This document shows, one piece after another, positions 10,261 through 24,419 of a stretch of 64,000 nucleotides of DNA. This DNA comes from Ricordea florida. Its lineage: Eukaryota > Cnidaria > Anthozoa > Corallimorpharia > Ricordeidae. Location of the stretch: NCBI GenBank assembly GCA_949710005.1, contig OX453275.1:17008374-17072373 (forward strand). Reading direction: 5' to 3'. The notes under the pieces are model-generated. The model worked only from the letters and a program-made list of their open reading frames with translations, was not told the DNA's origin and ran no database searches. Position numbers and translations under genes: made by a program. Position 1 is the stretch's first letter, and every line of letters begins with the position of its first letter.

Positions 10261-11640
10261 CGAGAAATGGCCCTTTCAAGTAGACTAGCTTTTGTACACC
10301 AACGCTTACGCGACCGTACGGGCTGATTTTGAGAAATTAAACTGTTTTAGAATAGCTCGTTCTCAAAAACGGCTAAGTAAACCCCTCTGAAAATTATATC
10401 ACACAATCTACATCTTCTTAGCTAAATTTTGATCTATGGATCACTCAAATCGGTTCAGTACAACCCGAGAAATGGCCCTTTCAAGTAGACTAGCTTTTGT
10501 ACACTAACGCTTACGCGACCGTACGGGCTGATTTTGAGAAATTAAACTGTTTTAGAATAGCTCGTTCTCAAAAACGGCTAATAAACCCCTCTGAAAATTA
10601 TATCACACAATCTACATCTTCTTAGCTAAATTTTGATCTATGGATCACTCAAATCGGTTCAGTACAACCCGAGAAATGGCCCTTTCAAGTAGACTAGCTT
10701 TTGTACACTAACGCTTACGCGACCGTACGGGCTGATTTTGAGAAATTAAACTGTTTTAGAATAGCTCGTTCTCAAAAACGGCTAAGTAAACCCCTCTGAA
10801 AATTATATCACACAATCTACATCTTCTTAGCTATATTTTGATCTATGGATCACTCAAATCGGTTCAGTACAACCCGAGAAATGGCCCTTTCAAGTAGACT
10901 AGCTTTTGTACACTAACGCTTACGCGACCGTACGGGCTGATTTTGAGAAATTAAACTGTTTTAGAATAGCTCGTTCTCAAAAACGGCTAAGTAAACCCCT
11001 CTGAAAATTATATCACACAATCTACATCTTCTTAGCTAAATTTTGATCTATGGATCACTCAAATCGGTTCAGTACAACCCGAGAAATGGCCCTTTCAAGT
11101 AGACTAGCTTTTGTACACTAACGCTTACGCGACCGTACGGGCTGATTTTGAGAAATTAAACTGTTTTAGAATAGCTCGTTCTCAAAAACGGCTAAGTAAA
11201 CCCCTCTGAAAATTATATCACACAATCTACATCTTCTTAGCTAAATTTTGATCTATGGATCACTCAAATCGGTTCAGTACAACCCGAGAAATGGCCCTTT
11301 CAAGTAGACTAGCTTTTGTACACCAACGCTTACGCGACCGTACGGGCTGATTTTGAGAAATTAAACTGTTTTAGAATAGCTCGTTCTCAAAAACGGCTAA
11401 GTAAACCCCTCTGAAAATTATATCACACAATCTACATCTTCTTAGCTAAATTTTGATCTATGGATCACTCAAATCGGTTCAGTACAACCCGAGAAATGGC
11501 CCTTTCAAGTAGACTAGCTTTTGTACACTAACGCTTACGCGACCGTACGGGCTGATTTTGAGAAATTAAACTGTTTTAGAATAGCTCGTTCTCAAAAACG
11601 GCTAATAAACCCCTCTGAAAATTATATCACACAATCTACA
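10261..11640 (+). repeat. Array B block: 5-monomer duplication (offset 1024 bp)
   Basis: The linked variants gtacaccaacg (10297 and 11321) and ctaataaac, a 1-bp loss (10578 and 11602), recur with the same spacing 1024 bp apart, that is 5 x 205 minus the lost base. Nearby monomers are otherwise close to consensus. Confidence 0.78.
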
Positions 11641-14600
11641 TCTTCTTAGCTAAATTTTGATCTATGGATCACTCGAATCGGTTCAGTACAACCCGAGAAA
11701 TGGCCCTTTCAAGTAGACTAGCTTTTGTACACTAACGCTTACGCGACCGTACGGGCTGATTTTGAGAAATTAAACTGTTTTAGAATAGCTCGTTCTCAAA
11801 AACGGCTAAGTAAACCCCTCTGAAAATTATATCACACAATCTACATCTTCTTAGCTAAATTTTGATCTATGGATCACTCAAATCGGTTCAGTACAACCCG
11901 AGAAATGGCCCTTTCAAGTAGACTAGCTTTTGTACACTAACGCTTACGCGACCGTACGGGCTGATTTTGAGAAATTAAACTGTTTTAGAATAGCTCGTTC
12001 TCAAAAACGGCTAAGTAAACCCCTCTGAAAATTATATCACACAATCTACATCTTCTTAGCTATATTTTGATCTATGGATCACTCAAATCGGTTCAGTACA
12101 ACCCGAGAAATGGCCCTTTCAAGTAGACTAGCTTTTGTACACTAACGCTTACGCGACCGTACGGGCTGATTTTGAGAAATTAAACTGTTTTAGAATAGCT
12201 CGTTCTCAAAAACGGCTAAGTAAACCCCTCTGAAAATTATATCACACAATCTACATCTTCTTAGCTAAATTTTGATCTATGGATCACTCAAATCGGTTCA
12301 GTACAACCCGAGAAATGGCCCTTTCAAGTAGACTAGCTTTTGTACACTAACGCTTACGCGACCGTACGGGCTGATTTTGAGAAATTAAACTGTTTTAGAA
12401 TAGCTCGTTCTCAAAAACGGCTAAGTAAACCCCTCTGAAAATTATATCACACAATCTACATCTTCTTAGCTAAATTTTGATCTATGGATCACTCAAATCG
12501 GTTCAGTACAAGCCGAAAAATGGCCCTTTCAAGTAGACTAGCTTTTGTACACTAACGCTTACGCGACCGTACGGGCTGATTTTGAGAAATTAAACTGTTT
12601 TAGAATAGCTCGTTCTCAAAAACGGCTAAGTAAACCCCTCTGAAAATTATATCACACAATCTACATCTTCTTAGCTAAATTTTGATCTATGGATCACTCA
12701 AATCGGTTCAGTACAACCCGAGAAATAGCCCTTTCAAGTAGACTAGCTTTTGTACACTAACGCTTACGCGACCATACGGGCTGATTTTGAGAAATTAAAC
12801 TGTTTTAGAATAGCTCGTTCTCAAAAACGGCTAAGTAAACCCCTCTGAAAATTATATCACACAATCTACATCTTCTTAGCTAAATTTTGATCTATGGATC
12901 ACTCAAATCGGTTCAGTACAACCCGAGAAATGGCCCTTTCAAGTAGACTAGCTTTTGTACACTAACGCTTACGCGACCGTACGGGCTGATTTTGAGAAAT
13001 TAAACTGTTTTAGAATAGCTCGTTCTCAAAAACGGCTAAGTAAACCCCTCTGAAAATTATATCACACAATCTACATCTTCTTAGCTAAATTTTGATCTAT
13101 GGATCACTCAAATCGGTTCAGTACAACCCGAGAAATGGCCCTTTCAAGTAGACTAGCTTTTGTACACTAACGCTTACGCGACCGTACGGGCTGATTTTGA
13201 GAAATTAAACTGTTTTAGAATAGCTCGTTCTCAAAAACGGCTAAGTAAACCTTTCTGAAAATTATATCATACAATCTACATCTTCTTAGCTAAATTTTGA
13301 TCTATGGATCACTCAAATCGGTTCAGTACAACCCGAGAAATGGCCCTTTCAAGTAGACTAGCTTTTGTACACTAACGCTTACGCGACCGTACGGGCTGAT
13401 TTTGAGAAATTAAACTATCTTAGAATAGCTCGTTCTATAAAACGGCTGAGTAAACCCCTCTGAAAATTATATCACACAATCTACATCTTCTTAGCTAAAT
13501 TTTGATCTATGGATCACTCAAATCGGTTCAGTACAACCCGAGAAATGGCCCTTTCAAGTAGACTAGCTTTTGTACACTAACGCTTACGCGACCGTACGGG
13601 CTGATTTTGAGAAATTAAACTGTTTTAGAATAGCTCGTTCTCAAAAACGGCTAAGTAAACCCCTCTGAAAATTATATCACACAATCTACATCTTCTTAGC
13701 TAAATTTTGATCTATGGATCACTCAAATCGGTTCAGTACAACCCGAGAAATGGCCCTTTCAAGTAGACTAGCTTTTGTACACTAACTTTTACGCGACCGT
13801 ACGGGCTGATTTTGAGAAATTAAACTGTCTTAGAATAGCTCGTTCTCAAAAACGGGTAAGTAAACCCCTCTGAAAATTATATCACACAATCTACATCTTC
13901 TTAGCTAAATTTTGATCTATGGATCACTCAAATCGGTTCAGTACTACCCGAGAAATGGCCCTTTCAAGTAGACTAGCTTTTGTACACTAACGCTTACGCG
14001 ACCGTACGGGCTGATTTTGAGAAATTAAACTGTTTTAGAATAGCTCGTTCTCAAAAACGGCTAAGTAAACCCCTCTGAAAATTATATCACACAATCTACA
14101 TCTTCTTAGCTATATTTTGATCTATGGATCACTCAAATCGGTTCAGTACAACCCGAGAAATGGCCCTTTCAAGTAGACTAGCTTTTGTACACTAACGCTT
14201 ACGCGACCGTACGGGCTGATTTTGAGAAATTAAACTGTTTTAGAATAGCTCGTTCTCAAAAACGGCTAAGTAAACCCCTCTGAAAATTATATCACACAAT
14301 CTACATCTTCTTAGCTAAATTTTGATCTATGGATCACTCAAATCGGTTCAGTACAACCCGAGAAATGGCCCTTTCAAGTAGACTAGCTTTTGTACACTAA
14401 CGCTTACGCGACCGTACGGGCTGATTTTGAGAAATTAAACTGTTTTAGAATAGCTCGTTCTCAAAAACGGCTAAGTAAACCCCTCTGAAAATTATATCAC
14501 ACAATCTACATCTTCTTAGCTAAATTTTGATCTATGGATCACTCAAATCGGTTCAGTACAACCCGAGAAATGGCCCTTTCAAGTAGACTAGCTTTTGTAC

Positions 14601-15479
14601 ACTAACGCTTACGCGACCGTACGGGCTGATTTTGAGAAATTAAACTGTTTTAGAATAGCTCGTTCTCAAAAACGGCTAAGTAAACCCCTCTGAAAATTAT
14701 ATCACACAATCTACATCTTCTTAGCTAAATTTTGATCTATGGATCACTCAAATCGGTACAGTACAAGCCGAGAAATGGCCCTTTCAAGTAGACTAGCTTT
14801 TGTACACTAACGCTTACGCGACCGTACGGGCTGATTTTGAGAAATTAAACTGTTTTAGAATAGCTCGTTCTCAAAAACGGCTAAGTAAACCCCTCTGAAA
14901 ATTATATCACACAATCTACATCTTCTTAGCTAAATTTTGATCTATGGATCACTCAAATCGGTTCAGTAGAACCCGAGAAATCGCCCTTTCAAGTAGACTA
15001 GCTTTTGTACACTAACGCTTACGCGACCGTACGGGCTGATTTTGAGAAATTAAACTGTTTTAGAATAGCTCGTTCTCAAAAACGGCTAAGTAAACCCCTC
15101 TGAAAATTATATCACACAATCTACATCTTCTTAGCTAAATTTTGATCTATGGATCACTCGAATCGGTTCAGTACAAGCCGAGAAATGGCCCTTTCAAGTA
15201 GACTAGCTTTTGTACACTAACGCTTACGCGACCGTACGGGCTGATTTTGAGAAATTAAACTGTTTTAGAATAGCTCCTTCTCAAAAACGGCTAAGTAAAC
15301 CCCTCTGAAAATTATATCACACAATCTACATCTTCTTAGCTAAATTTTGATCTATGGATCACTCAAATCGGTTCAGTACAACCCGAGAAATGGCCCTTTC
15401 AAGTAGACTAGCTTTTGTACACTAACTTTTACGCGACCGTACGGGCTGATTTTGAGAAATTAAACTGTTTTAGAATAGC

Positions 15480-18400
15480 TCGTTCTCAAAAACGGCTAAG
15501 TAAACCCCTCTGAAAATGATATCACACAATCTACATCTTCTTAGCTAAATTTTGATCTATGGATCACTCAAATCGGTTCAGTACAACCCGAGAAATGGCC
15601 CTTTCAAGTAGACTAGCTTTTGTACACTAACGATTACGCGACAGTACGGGCTGATTTTGAGAAATTAAACTGTTTTAGAATAGCTCGTTCTCAAAAACGG
15701 GTTAGTAAATCCCTCCGAAAATGATATCACACAATCTACATCTTGTTAGCTAAATTTTGATCTATGGATCACTCAAATCGGTTCAGTACAACCCGAGAAA
15801 TTGCCCTTTCAAGTAGACTAGCTTTTGTACACTAACGCTTACGCGACCGTACGGGCTGATTTTGAGAAATTAAACTGTCTTAGAATAGCTCGTTCTCAAA
15901 AACGGCTGAGTACACCCCTCTGAAAATGATATCACACAATCTACATCTTCTTAGCTAAATTTTGATCTATGGATCACTCAAATCGGTTCAGTACAACCCG
16001 AGAAATGGCCCTTTCAAGTAGACTAGCTTTTGTACACTAACGCTTACGCGACCGTACGGGCTGATTTTGAGAAATTAAACTGTTTTAGAATAGCTCGTTC
16101 TCAAAAACGGCTAAGTAAACCCCTCTTAAAATTATATCACACAATCTACATCTTGTTAGCTAAATTTTGATCTATGGATCACTCAAATCGGTTCAGTACA
16201 ACCCGAGAAATGGCCCTTTCAAGTAGACTAGCTTTTGTACACTAACGCTTACGCGACCGTACTAGCTGATTTTGAGAAATTAAACTGTTTTAGAATAGCT
16301 CGTTCTCAAAAACGGCTAAGTAAACCCCTCTGAAAATTATATCACACAATCTACATCTTCTTAGCTAAATTTTGATCTATGGATCACTCAAATCGGTTCA
16401 GTACAACCCGAGAAATAGCCCTTTCAAGTAGACTAGCTTTTGTACACTAACGCTTACGCGACCGTACGGGCTGATTTTGAGAAATTAAACTGTTTTAGAA
16501 TAGCTCCTTCTCAAAAACGGCTAAGTGAACCCCTCTGAAAATTATATCACACAATCTACATCTTGTTAGCTAAATTTTGATCTATGGATCACTCAAATCG
16601 GTTCAGTACAACCCGAGAAATGGCCCTTTCAAGTAGACTAGCTTTTGTACACTAACGCTTACGCGACCGTACGGGCTGATTTTGAGAAATTAAACTGTTT
16701 TAGAATAGCTCCTTCTCAAAAACGGCTAAGTGAACCCCTCTGAAAATTATATCACACAATCTACATCTTCTTAGCTAAATTTTGATCTATGGATCACTCA
16801 AATCGGTTCAGTACAACCCGAGAAATGGCCCTTTCAAGTAGACTAGCTTTTGTACACTAACGCTTACGCGACCGTACGGGCTGATTTTGAGAAATTAAAC
16901 TGTATTAGAATAGCTCGTTCTCAAAAACGGCTAAGTAAACCCCTCTGAAAATTATATCACACAATCTACATCTTCTTAGCTAAATTTTGATCTATGGATC
17001 ACTCAAATCGGTTCAGTACAACCCGAGAAATGGCCCTTTCAAGTAGACTAGCTTTTGTACACTAACGCTTACGCGACCGTACGGGCTGATTTTGAGAAAT
17101 TAAACTGTTTTAGAATAGCTCCTTCTCAAAAACGGCTAAGTAAACCCCTCTGAAAATTATATCACACAATCTACATCTTCTTAGCTAAATTTTGATCTAT
17201 GGATCACTCAAATCGGTTCAGTACAACCCGAGAAATGGCCCTTTCAAGTAGACTAGCTTTTGTACACTAACTTTTACGCGACCGTACGGGCTGATTTTGA
17301 GAAATTAAACTGTTTTAGAATAGCTCGTTCTCAAAAACGGCTAAGTAAACCCCTCTGAAAATGATATCACACAATCTACATCTTCTTAGCTAAATTTTGA
17401 TCTATGGATCACTCAAATCGGTTCAGTACAACCCGAGAAATGGCCCTTTCAAGTAGACTAGCTTTTGTACACTAACGATTACGCGACAGTACGGGCTGAT
17501 TTTGAGAAATTAAACTGTTTTAGAATAGCTCGTTCTCAAAAACGGGTTAGTAAATCCCTCCGAAAATGATATCACACAATCTACATCTTGTTAGCTAAAT
17601 TTTGATCTATGGATCACTCAAATCGGTTCAGTACAACCCGAGAAATTGCCCTTTCAAGTAGACTAGCTTTTGTACACTAACGCTTACGCGACCGTACGGG
17701 CTGATTTTGAGAAATTAAACTGTCTTAGAATAGCTCGTTCTCAAAAACGGCTGAGTACACCCCTCTGAAAATGATATCACACAATCTACATCTTCTTAGC
17801 TAAATTTTGATCTATGGATCACTCAAATCGGTTCAGTACAACCCGAGAAATGGCCCTTTCAAGTAGACTAGCTTTTGTACACTAACGCTTACGCGACCGT
17901 ACGGGCTGATTTTGAGAAATTAAACTGTATTAGAATAGCTCGTTCTCAAAAACGGCTAAGTAAACCCCTCTGAAAATTATATCACACAATCTACATCTTC
18001 TTAGCTAAATTTTGATCTATGGATCACTCAAATCGGTTCAGTACAACCCGAGAAATGGCCCTTTCAAGTAGACTAGCTTTTGTACACTAACGATTACGCG
18101 ACAGTACGGGCTGATTTTGAGAAATTAAACTGTTTTAGAATAGCTCGTTCTCAAAAACGGGTTAGTAAATCCCTCCGAAAATGATATCACACAATCTACA
18201 TCTTGTTAGCTAAATTTTGATCTATGGATCACTCAAATCGGTTCAGTACAACCCGAGAAATTGCCCTTTCAAGTAGACTAGCTTTTGTACACTAACGCTT
18301 ACGCGACCGTACGGGCTGATTTTGAGAAATTAAACTGTCTTAGAATAGCTCGTTCTCAAAAACGGCTGAGTACACCCCTCTGAAAATGATATCACACAAT

Positions 18401-19540
18401 CTACATCTTCTTAGCTAAATTTTGATCTATGGATCACTCAAATCGGTTCAGTACAACCCGAGAAATGGCCCTTTCAAGTAGACTAGCTTTTGTACACTAA
18501 CGCTTACGCGACCGTACGGGCTGATTTTGAGAAATTAAACTGTTTTAGAATAGCTCGTTCTCAAAAACGGCTAAGTAAACCCCTCTTAAAATTATATCAC
18601 ACAATCTACATCTTGTTAGCTAAATTTTGATCTATGGATCACTCAAATCGGTTCAGTACAACCCGAGAAATGGCCCTTTCAAGTAGACTAGCTTTTGTAC
18701 ACTAACGCTTACGCGACCGTACTAGCTGATTTTGAGAAATTAAACTGTTTTAGAATAGCTCGTTCTCAAAAACGGCTAAGTAAACCCCTCTGAAAATTAT
18801 ATCACACAATCTACATCTTCTTAGCTAAATTTTGATCTATGGATCACTCAAATCGGTTCAGTACAACCCGAGAAATAGCCCTTTCAAGTAGACTAGCTTT
18901 TGTACACTAACGCTTACGCGACCGTACGGGCTGATTTTGAGAAATTAAACTGTTTTAGAATAGCTCCTTCTCAAAAACGGCTAAGTGAACCCCTCTGAAA
19001 ATTATATCACACAATCTACATCTTGTTAGCTAAATTTTGATCTATGGATCACTCAAATCGGTTCAGTACAACCCGAGAAATGGCCCTTTCAAGTAGACTA
19101 GCTTTTGTACACTAACGCTTACGCGACCGTACGGGCTGATTTTGAGAAATTAAACTGTTTTAGAATAGCTCCTTCTCAAAAACGGCTAAGTGAACCCCTC
19201 TGAAAATTATATCACACAATCTACATCTTCTTAGCTAAATTTTGATCTATGGATCACTCAAATCGGTTCAGTACAACCCGAGAAATGGCCCTTTCAAGTA
19301 GACTAGCTTTTGTACACTAACGCTTACGCGACCGTACGGGCTGATTTTGAGAAATTAAACTGTATTAGAATAGCTCGTTCTCAAAAACGGCTAAGTAAAC
19401 CCCTCTGAAAATTATATCACACAATCTACATCTTCTTAGCTAAATTTTGATCTATGGATCACTCAAATCGGTTCAGTACAACCCGAGAAATGGCCCTTTC
19501 AAGTAGACTAGCTTTTGTACACTAACGCTTACGCGACAGT
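15480..19540 (+). repeat. Array B block: duplication at 12 monomers (2460 bp), with nested 9- and 3-monomer copies
   Basis: A series of linked variants at about 15480-17080 recurs at about 17940-19540. Markers are cgattacgcgacagt (15631/18091), gggttagtaaatccctcc, gaaattgccc, ggctgagtacac, gtactagc (16259/18719) and twice gctccttctc with aagtgaac (16503 and 16708 / 18963 and 19168). The first part of the same series also occurs at about 17330-17940 (cgattacg at 17476), 1845 bp after the first copy and 615 bp before the third. A decayed version continues at about 19535-19830. Confidence 0.85.
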
Positions 19541-20019
19541 ACGGGCTGATTTTGAGAAATTAAACTGTTTTAGAATAGCTCGTTCTCAAAAACGGGTTAG
19601 TAAATCCCTCCGAAAATGACATCACACAATCTACATCTTGTTAGCTAAATTTTGATCTATGGATCACTCAAATCGGTTCAGTACAACCCGAGAAATTGCC
19701 CTTTCAAGTAGACTAGCTTTTGTACACTAACGCTTACGCGACCGTACGGGCTGATTTTGAGAAATTAAACTGTTTTAGAATAGCTCGTTCTCAAAAACGG
19801 CTGAGTACACCCCTCTGAAAATGATATCACACAATCTACATCTTCTTAGCTAAATTTTGATCTATGGATCACTCAAATCGGTTCAGTACAACCCGAGAAA
19901 TGGCCCTTTCAAGTAGACTAGCTTTTGTACTCTAACGCTTACGCGACCGTACGGGCTGATTTTGAGAAATTAAACTGTTTTAGAATAGCTCGTTCTCAAA
20001 AAGGCTAAGTAAACCCCTC

Positions 20020-21430
20020 TGAAAATTATATCACACAATCTACATCTTCTTAGCTAAATTTTGATCTATGGATCACTCAAATCGGTTCAGTACTACCCGA
20101 GAAATGGCCCTTTCAAGTAGACTAGCCTTTGTACACTAACGCTTACGCGACCGTACGGGCTGATTTTGAGAAATTAAACTGTTTTAGAATAGCTCGTTCT
20201 CAAAAACGGCTAAGTAAACCCCTCATAAAATTATATCTTACAATCTACATCTTCTTTGCTAGATTTTGATCTATGGATCACTCAAATCGGTTCAGTACAA
20301 CCCGAGAAATGGCCCTTTCAAGTAGACTAGCTTTTGTACACTAACGCTTACGCGACCGTACGGGCTGATTTTGAGAAATTAAACTGTTTTAGAATAGCTC
20401 GTTCTCAAAAACGGCTAAGTGAACCCCTCTGAAAATTATATCACACAATCTACATCTTCTTAGCTAAATTTTGATCTATGAATCACTCAAATCGGTTCAG
20501 TACAACCCGAGAAATGGCCCTTTCAAGTAGACTAGCTTTTGTACACTAACGCTTACGCGACCGTACGGGCTGATTTTGAGAAATTAAACTGTTTTAGAAT
20601 AGCTCGTTCTCAAAAACGGCTAAGTAAACCCCTCTGAAAATTATATCACACAATCTACATCTTCTTAGCTAAATTTTGATCTATGGATCACTCAAATCGG
20701 TTCAGTACAACCCGAGAAAATGCCCTTTCAAGTAGACTAGCTTTTGTACACTAACGCTTACGCGACCGTACGGGCTGATTTTGAGAAATTAAACTGTTTT
20801 AGAATAGCTCGTTCTTAAAAACGGCTAAGTAAACCCCTCTGAAAATTATATCACACAATCTACATCTTGTTAGCTAAATTTTGATCTATGGATCACTCAA
20901 ATCGGTTCAGTACAACCCGAGAAATGGCCCTTTCAAGTAGACTAGCTTTTTTACACTAACGCTTACGCGACCGTACGGGCTGATTTTGAGAAATTAAACT
21001 GTTTTAGAATAGCTCGTTCTCAAAAACGGCTAAGTAAACCCCTCTGAAAATTATATCACACAATCTACATCTTCTTAGCTAAATTTTGATCTATGGATCA
21101 CTCAAATCGGTTCAGTACTACCCGAGAAATGGCCCTTTCAAGTAGACTAGCCTTTGTACACTAACGCTTACGCGACCGTACGGGCTGATTTTGAGAAATT
21201 AAACTGTTTTAGAATAGCTCGTTCTCAAAAACGGCTAAGTAAACCCCTCATAAAATTATATCTTACAATCTACATCTTCTTTGCTAGATTTTGATCTATG
21301 GATCACTCAAATCGGTTCAGTACAACCCGAGAAATGGCCCTTTCAAGTAGACTAGCTTTTGTACACTAACGCTTACGCGACCGTACGGGCTGATTTTGAG
21401 AAATTAAACTGTTTTAGAATAGCTCCTTCT
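20020..21430 (+). repeat. Array B block: 5-monomer duplication (offset 1025 bp)
   Basis: The linked variants gtactacccg, agcctttgtac, cctcataaaattatatctta (20221 and 21246) and tttgctagatttt recur 1025 bp apart. Related cctcat copies appear far away at 43185 and 43595. Confidence 0.82.
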
Positions 21431-21659
21431 CAAAAACGGCTAAGTAAACCCCTCTGAAAATTATATCACAATCTACATCTTCTTAGCTAAATTTTGATCT
21501 ATGGATCACTCAAATCGGTTCAGTACAACCCGAGAAATGGCCCTTTCAAGTAGACTAGCTTTTGTACACTAACGCTTACGCGACCGTACGGGCTGATTTT
21601 GAGAAATTAAACTGTTTTAGAATAGCTCGTTCTCAAAAACGGCTAAGTAAACCCCTCTG

Positions 21660-23400
21660 AAAATTATATCACACAATCTACATCTTGTTAGCTAAATTTT
21701 GATCTATGGATCACTCAAATCGGTTCAGTACAACCCGAGAAATGGCCCTTTCAAGTAGACTAGCTTTTGTACACTAACGCTTACGCGACCGTACTAGCTG
21801 ATTTTAAGAAATTAAACTGTTTTAGAATAGCTCGTTCTCAAAAACGGCTAAGTAAACCCCTCTGAAAACTATATATCACACAATCTACATCTTCTTAGCT
21901 GAATTTTGATCTATGGATCACTCAAATCGGTTCAGTACAACCCGAGAAATAGCCCTTTCAAGTAGACTAGCTTTTGTACACTAACGCTTACGCGACCGTA
22001 CGGGCTGATTTTGAGAAATTAAACTGTTTTAGAATAGCTCGTTCTCAAAAACGGCTGAGTGAACCCCTCTGAAAATTATATCACACAATCTACATCTTCT
22101 TAGCTAAATTTTGATCTATGAATCACTCAAATCGGTTCAGTACAACCCGAGAAATGGCCCTTTCAAGTAGACTAGCTTTTGTACACTAACGCTTACGCGA
22201 CCGTACGGGCTGATTTTGAGAAATTAAACTGTTTTAGAATAGCTCGTTCTCAAAAACGGCTAAGTAAGCCCCTGTGAAAATTATATCACACAATCTACAT
22301 CTTCTTAGCTAAATTTTGATCTATGGATCACTCAAATCGGTTCAGTACAACCCGAGAAATGGCCCTTTCAAGTAGACTAGCTTTTGTACACTAACGCTTA
22401 CGCGACCGTACGGGCTGATTTTGAGAAATTAAACTGTTTTAGAATAGCTCGTTCTTAAAAACGGCTAAGTAAACCCCTCTGAAAATTATATCACACAATC
22501 TACATCTTGTTAGCTAAATTTTGATCTATGGATCACTCAAATCGGTTCAGTACAACCCGAGAAATGGCCCTTTCAAGTAGACTAGCTTTTGTACACTAAC
22601 GCTTACGCGACCGTACGGGCTGATTTTGAGAAATTAAACTGTTTTAGAATAGCTCGTTCTTAAAAACGGCTAAGTAAACCCCTCTGAAAATTATATCACA
22701 CAATCTACATCTTGTTAGCTAAATTTTGATCTATGGATCACTCAAATCGGTTCAGTACAACCCGAGAAATGGCCCTTTGAAGTAGACTAGCTTTTGTACA
22801 CTAACGCTTACGCGACCGTACGGGCTGATTTTGAGAAATTAAACTGTTTTAGAATAGCTCGTTCTCAAAAACGGCTAAGTAAACCCCTCTGAAAATTATA
22901 TCACACAATCTACATCTTGTTAGCTAAATTTTGATCTATGGATCACTCAAATCGGTTCAGTACAACCCGAGAAATGGCCCTTTCAAGTAGACTAGCTTTT
23001 GTACACTAACGCTTACGCGACCGTACTAGCTGATTTTGAGAAATTAAACTGTTTTAGAATAGCTCGTTCTCAAAAACGGCTAAGTAAACCCCTCTGAAAA
23101 CTATATATCACACAATCTACATCTTCTTAGCTGAATTTTGATCTATGGATCACTCAAATCGGTTCAGTACAACCCGAGAAATAGCCCTTTCAAGTAGACT
23201 AGCTTTTGTACACTAACGCTTACGCGACCGTACGGGCTGATTTTGAGAAATTAAACTGCTTTAGAATAGCTCGTTCTCAAAAACGGCTAAGTGAACCCCT
23301 CTGAAAATTATATCACACAATCTACATCTTCTTAGCTAAATTTTGATCTATGAATCACTCAAATCGGTTCAGTACAAGCCGAGAAATGGCCCTTTCAAGT
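21660..23400 (+). repeat. Array B block: 6-monomer duplication (offset 1232 bp) with a 2-bp insertion marker
   Basis: Linked variants gtactagctg (21791 and 23023), aaaactatatatcac (+2 bp), gctgaattttg, gaaatagccc and atgaatcac recur 1232 bp apart. A third copy of the gtactagc, +2 bp and gctgaatt series lies near 27741-27850, but it continues differently downstream, so it is recombinant. Confidence 0.82.
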
Positions 23401-24419
23401 AGACTAGCTTTTGTACACTAACGCTTACGCGACCGTACGGGCTGATTTTGAGAAATTAAACTGTTTTAGAATAGCTCGTTCTCAAAAACGGCTAAGTAAA
23501 CCCCTCTGAAAATTATATCACACAATCTACATCTTCTTAGCTAAATTTTGATCTATGGATCACTCAAATCGGTTCGGTACAACCCGAGAAAATGCCCTTT
23601 CAAGTAGACTAGCTTTTGTACACTAACGCTTACGCGACCGTACGGGCTGATTTTGAGAAATTAAACTGTTTTAGAATAGCTCGTTCTCAAAAACGGCTAA
23701 GTAAACCCCTCTGAAAATTATATCACACAATCTACATCTTCTTAGCTAAATTTTGATCTATGGATCACTCAAATCGGTTCAGTACAACCCGAGAAATGGC
23801 CCTTTCAAGTAGACTAGCTTTTTTACACTAACGCTTACGCGACCGTACGGGCTGATTTTGAGAAATTAAACTGTTTTAGAATAGCTCGTTCTCAAAAACG
23901 GCTAAGTAAACCCCTCTGAAAATTATATCACACAATCTACATCTTCTTAGCTAAATTTTGATCTGTGGATCACTCAAATCGATTCAGTACAACCCGAGAA
24001 ATGGCCCTTTCAAGTAGACTAGCTTTTGTACACTAACTCTTACGCGACCGTACGGGCTGATTTTAAGAAATTAAACTGTTTAAGAATAGCTCGTTCTCAA
24101 AAACGGCTAAGTAAACCCCTCTGAAAATTATATCACACAATCTACATCTTCTTAGCTAAATTTTGATCTATGGATCACTCAAATCGGTTCAGTACAACCC
24201 GAGAAATGGCCCTTTCAAGTAGACTAGCTTTTGTACACTAACGCTTACGCGAAAGTACCGGCTGATTTTGAGAAATTAAACTGTATTAGAATAGCTCGTT
24301 CTCAAAAACGGCTAAGTGAACCCCTCTGAAAATTATATCACACAATCTACATCTTCTTAGCTAAATTTTGATCTATGGATCACTCAAATCGGTTCAGTAC
24401 AACCCGAGAAATGGCCCTT

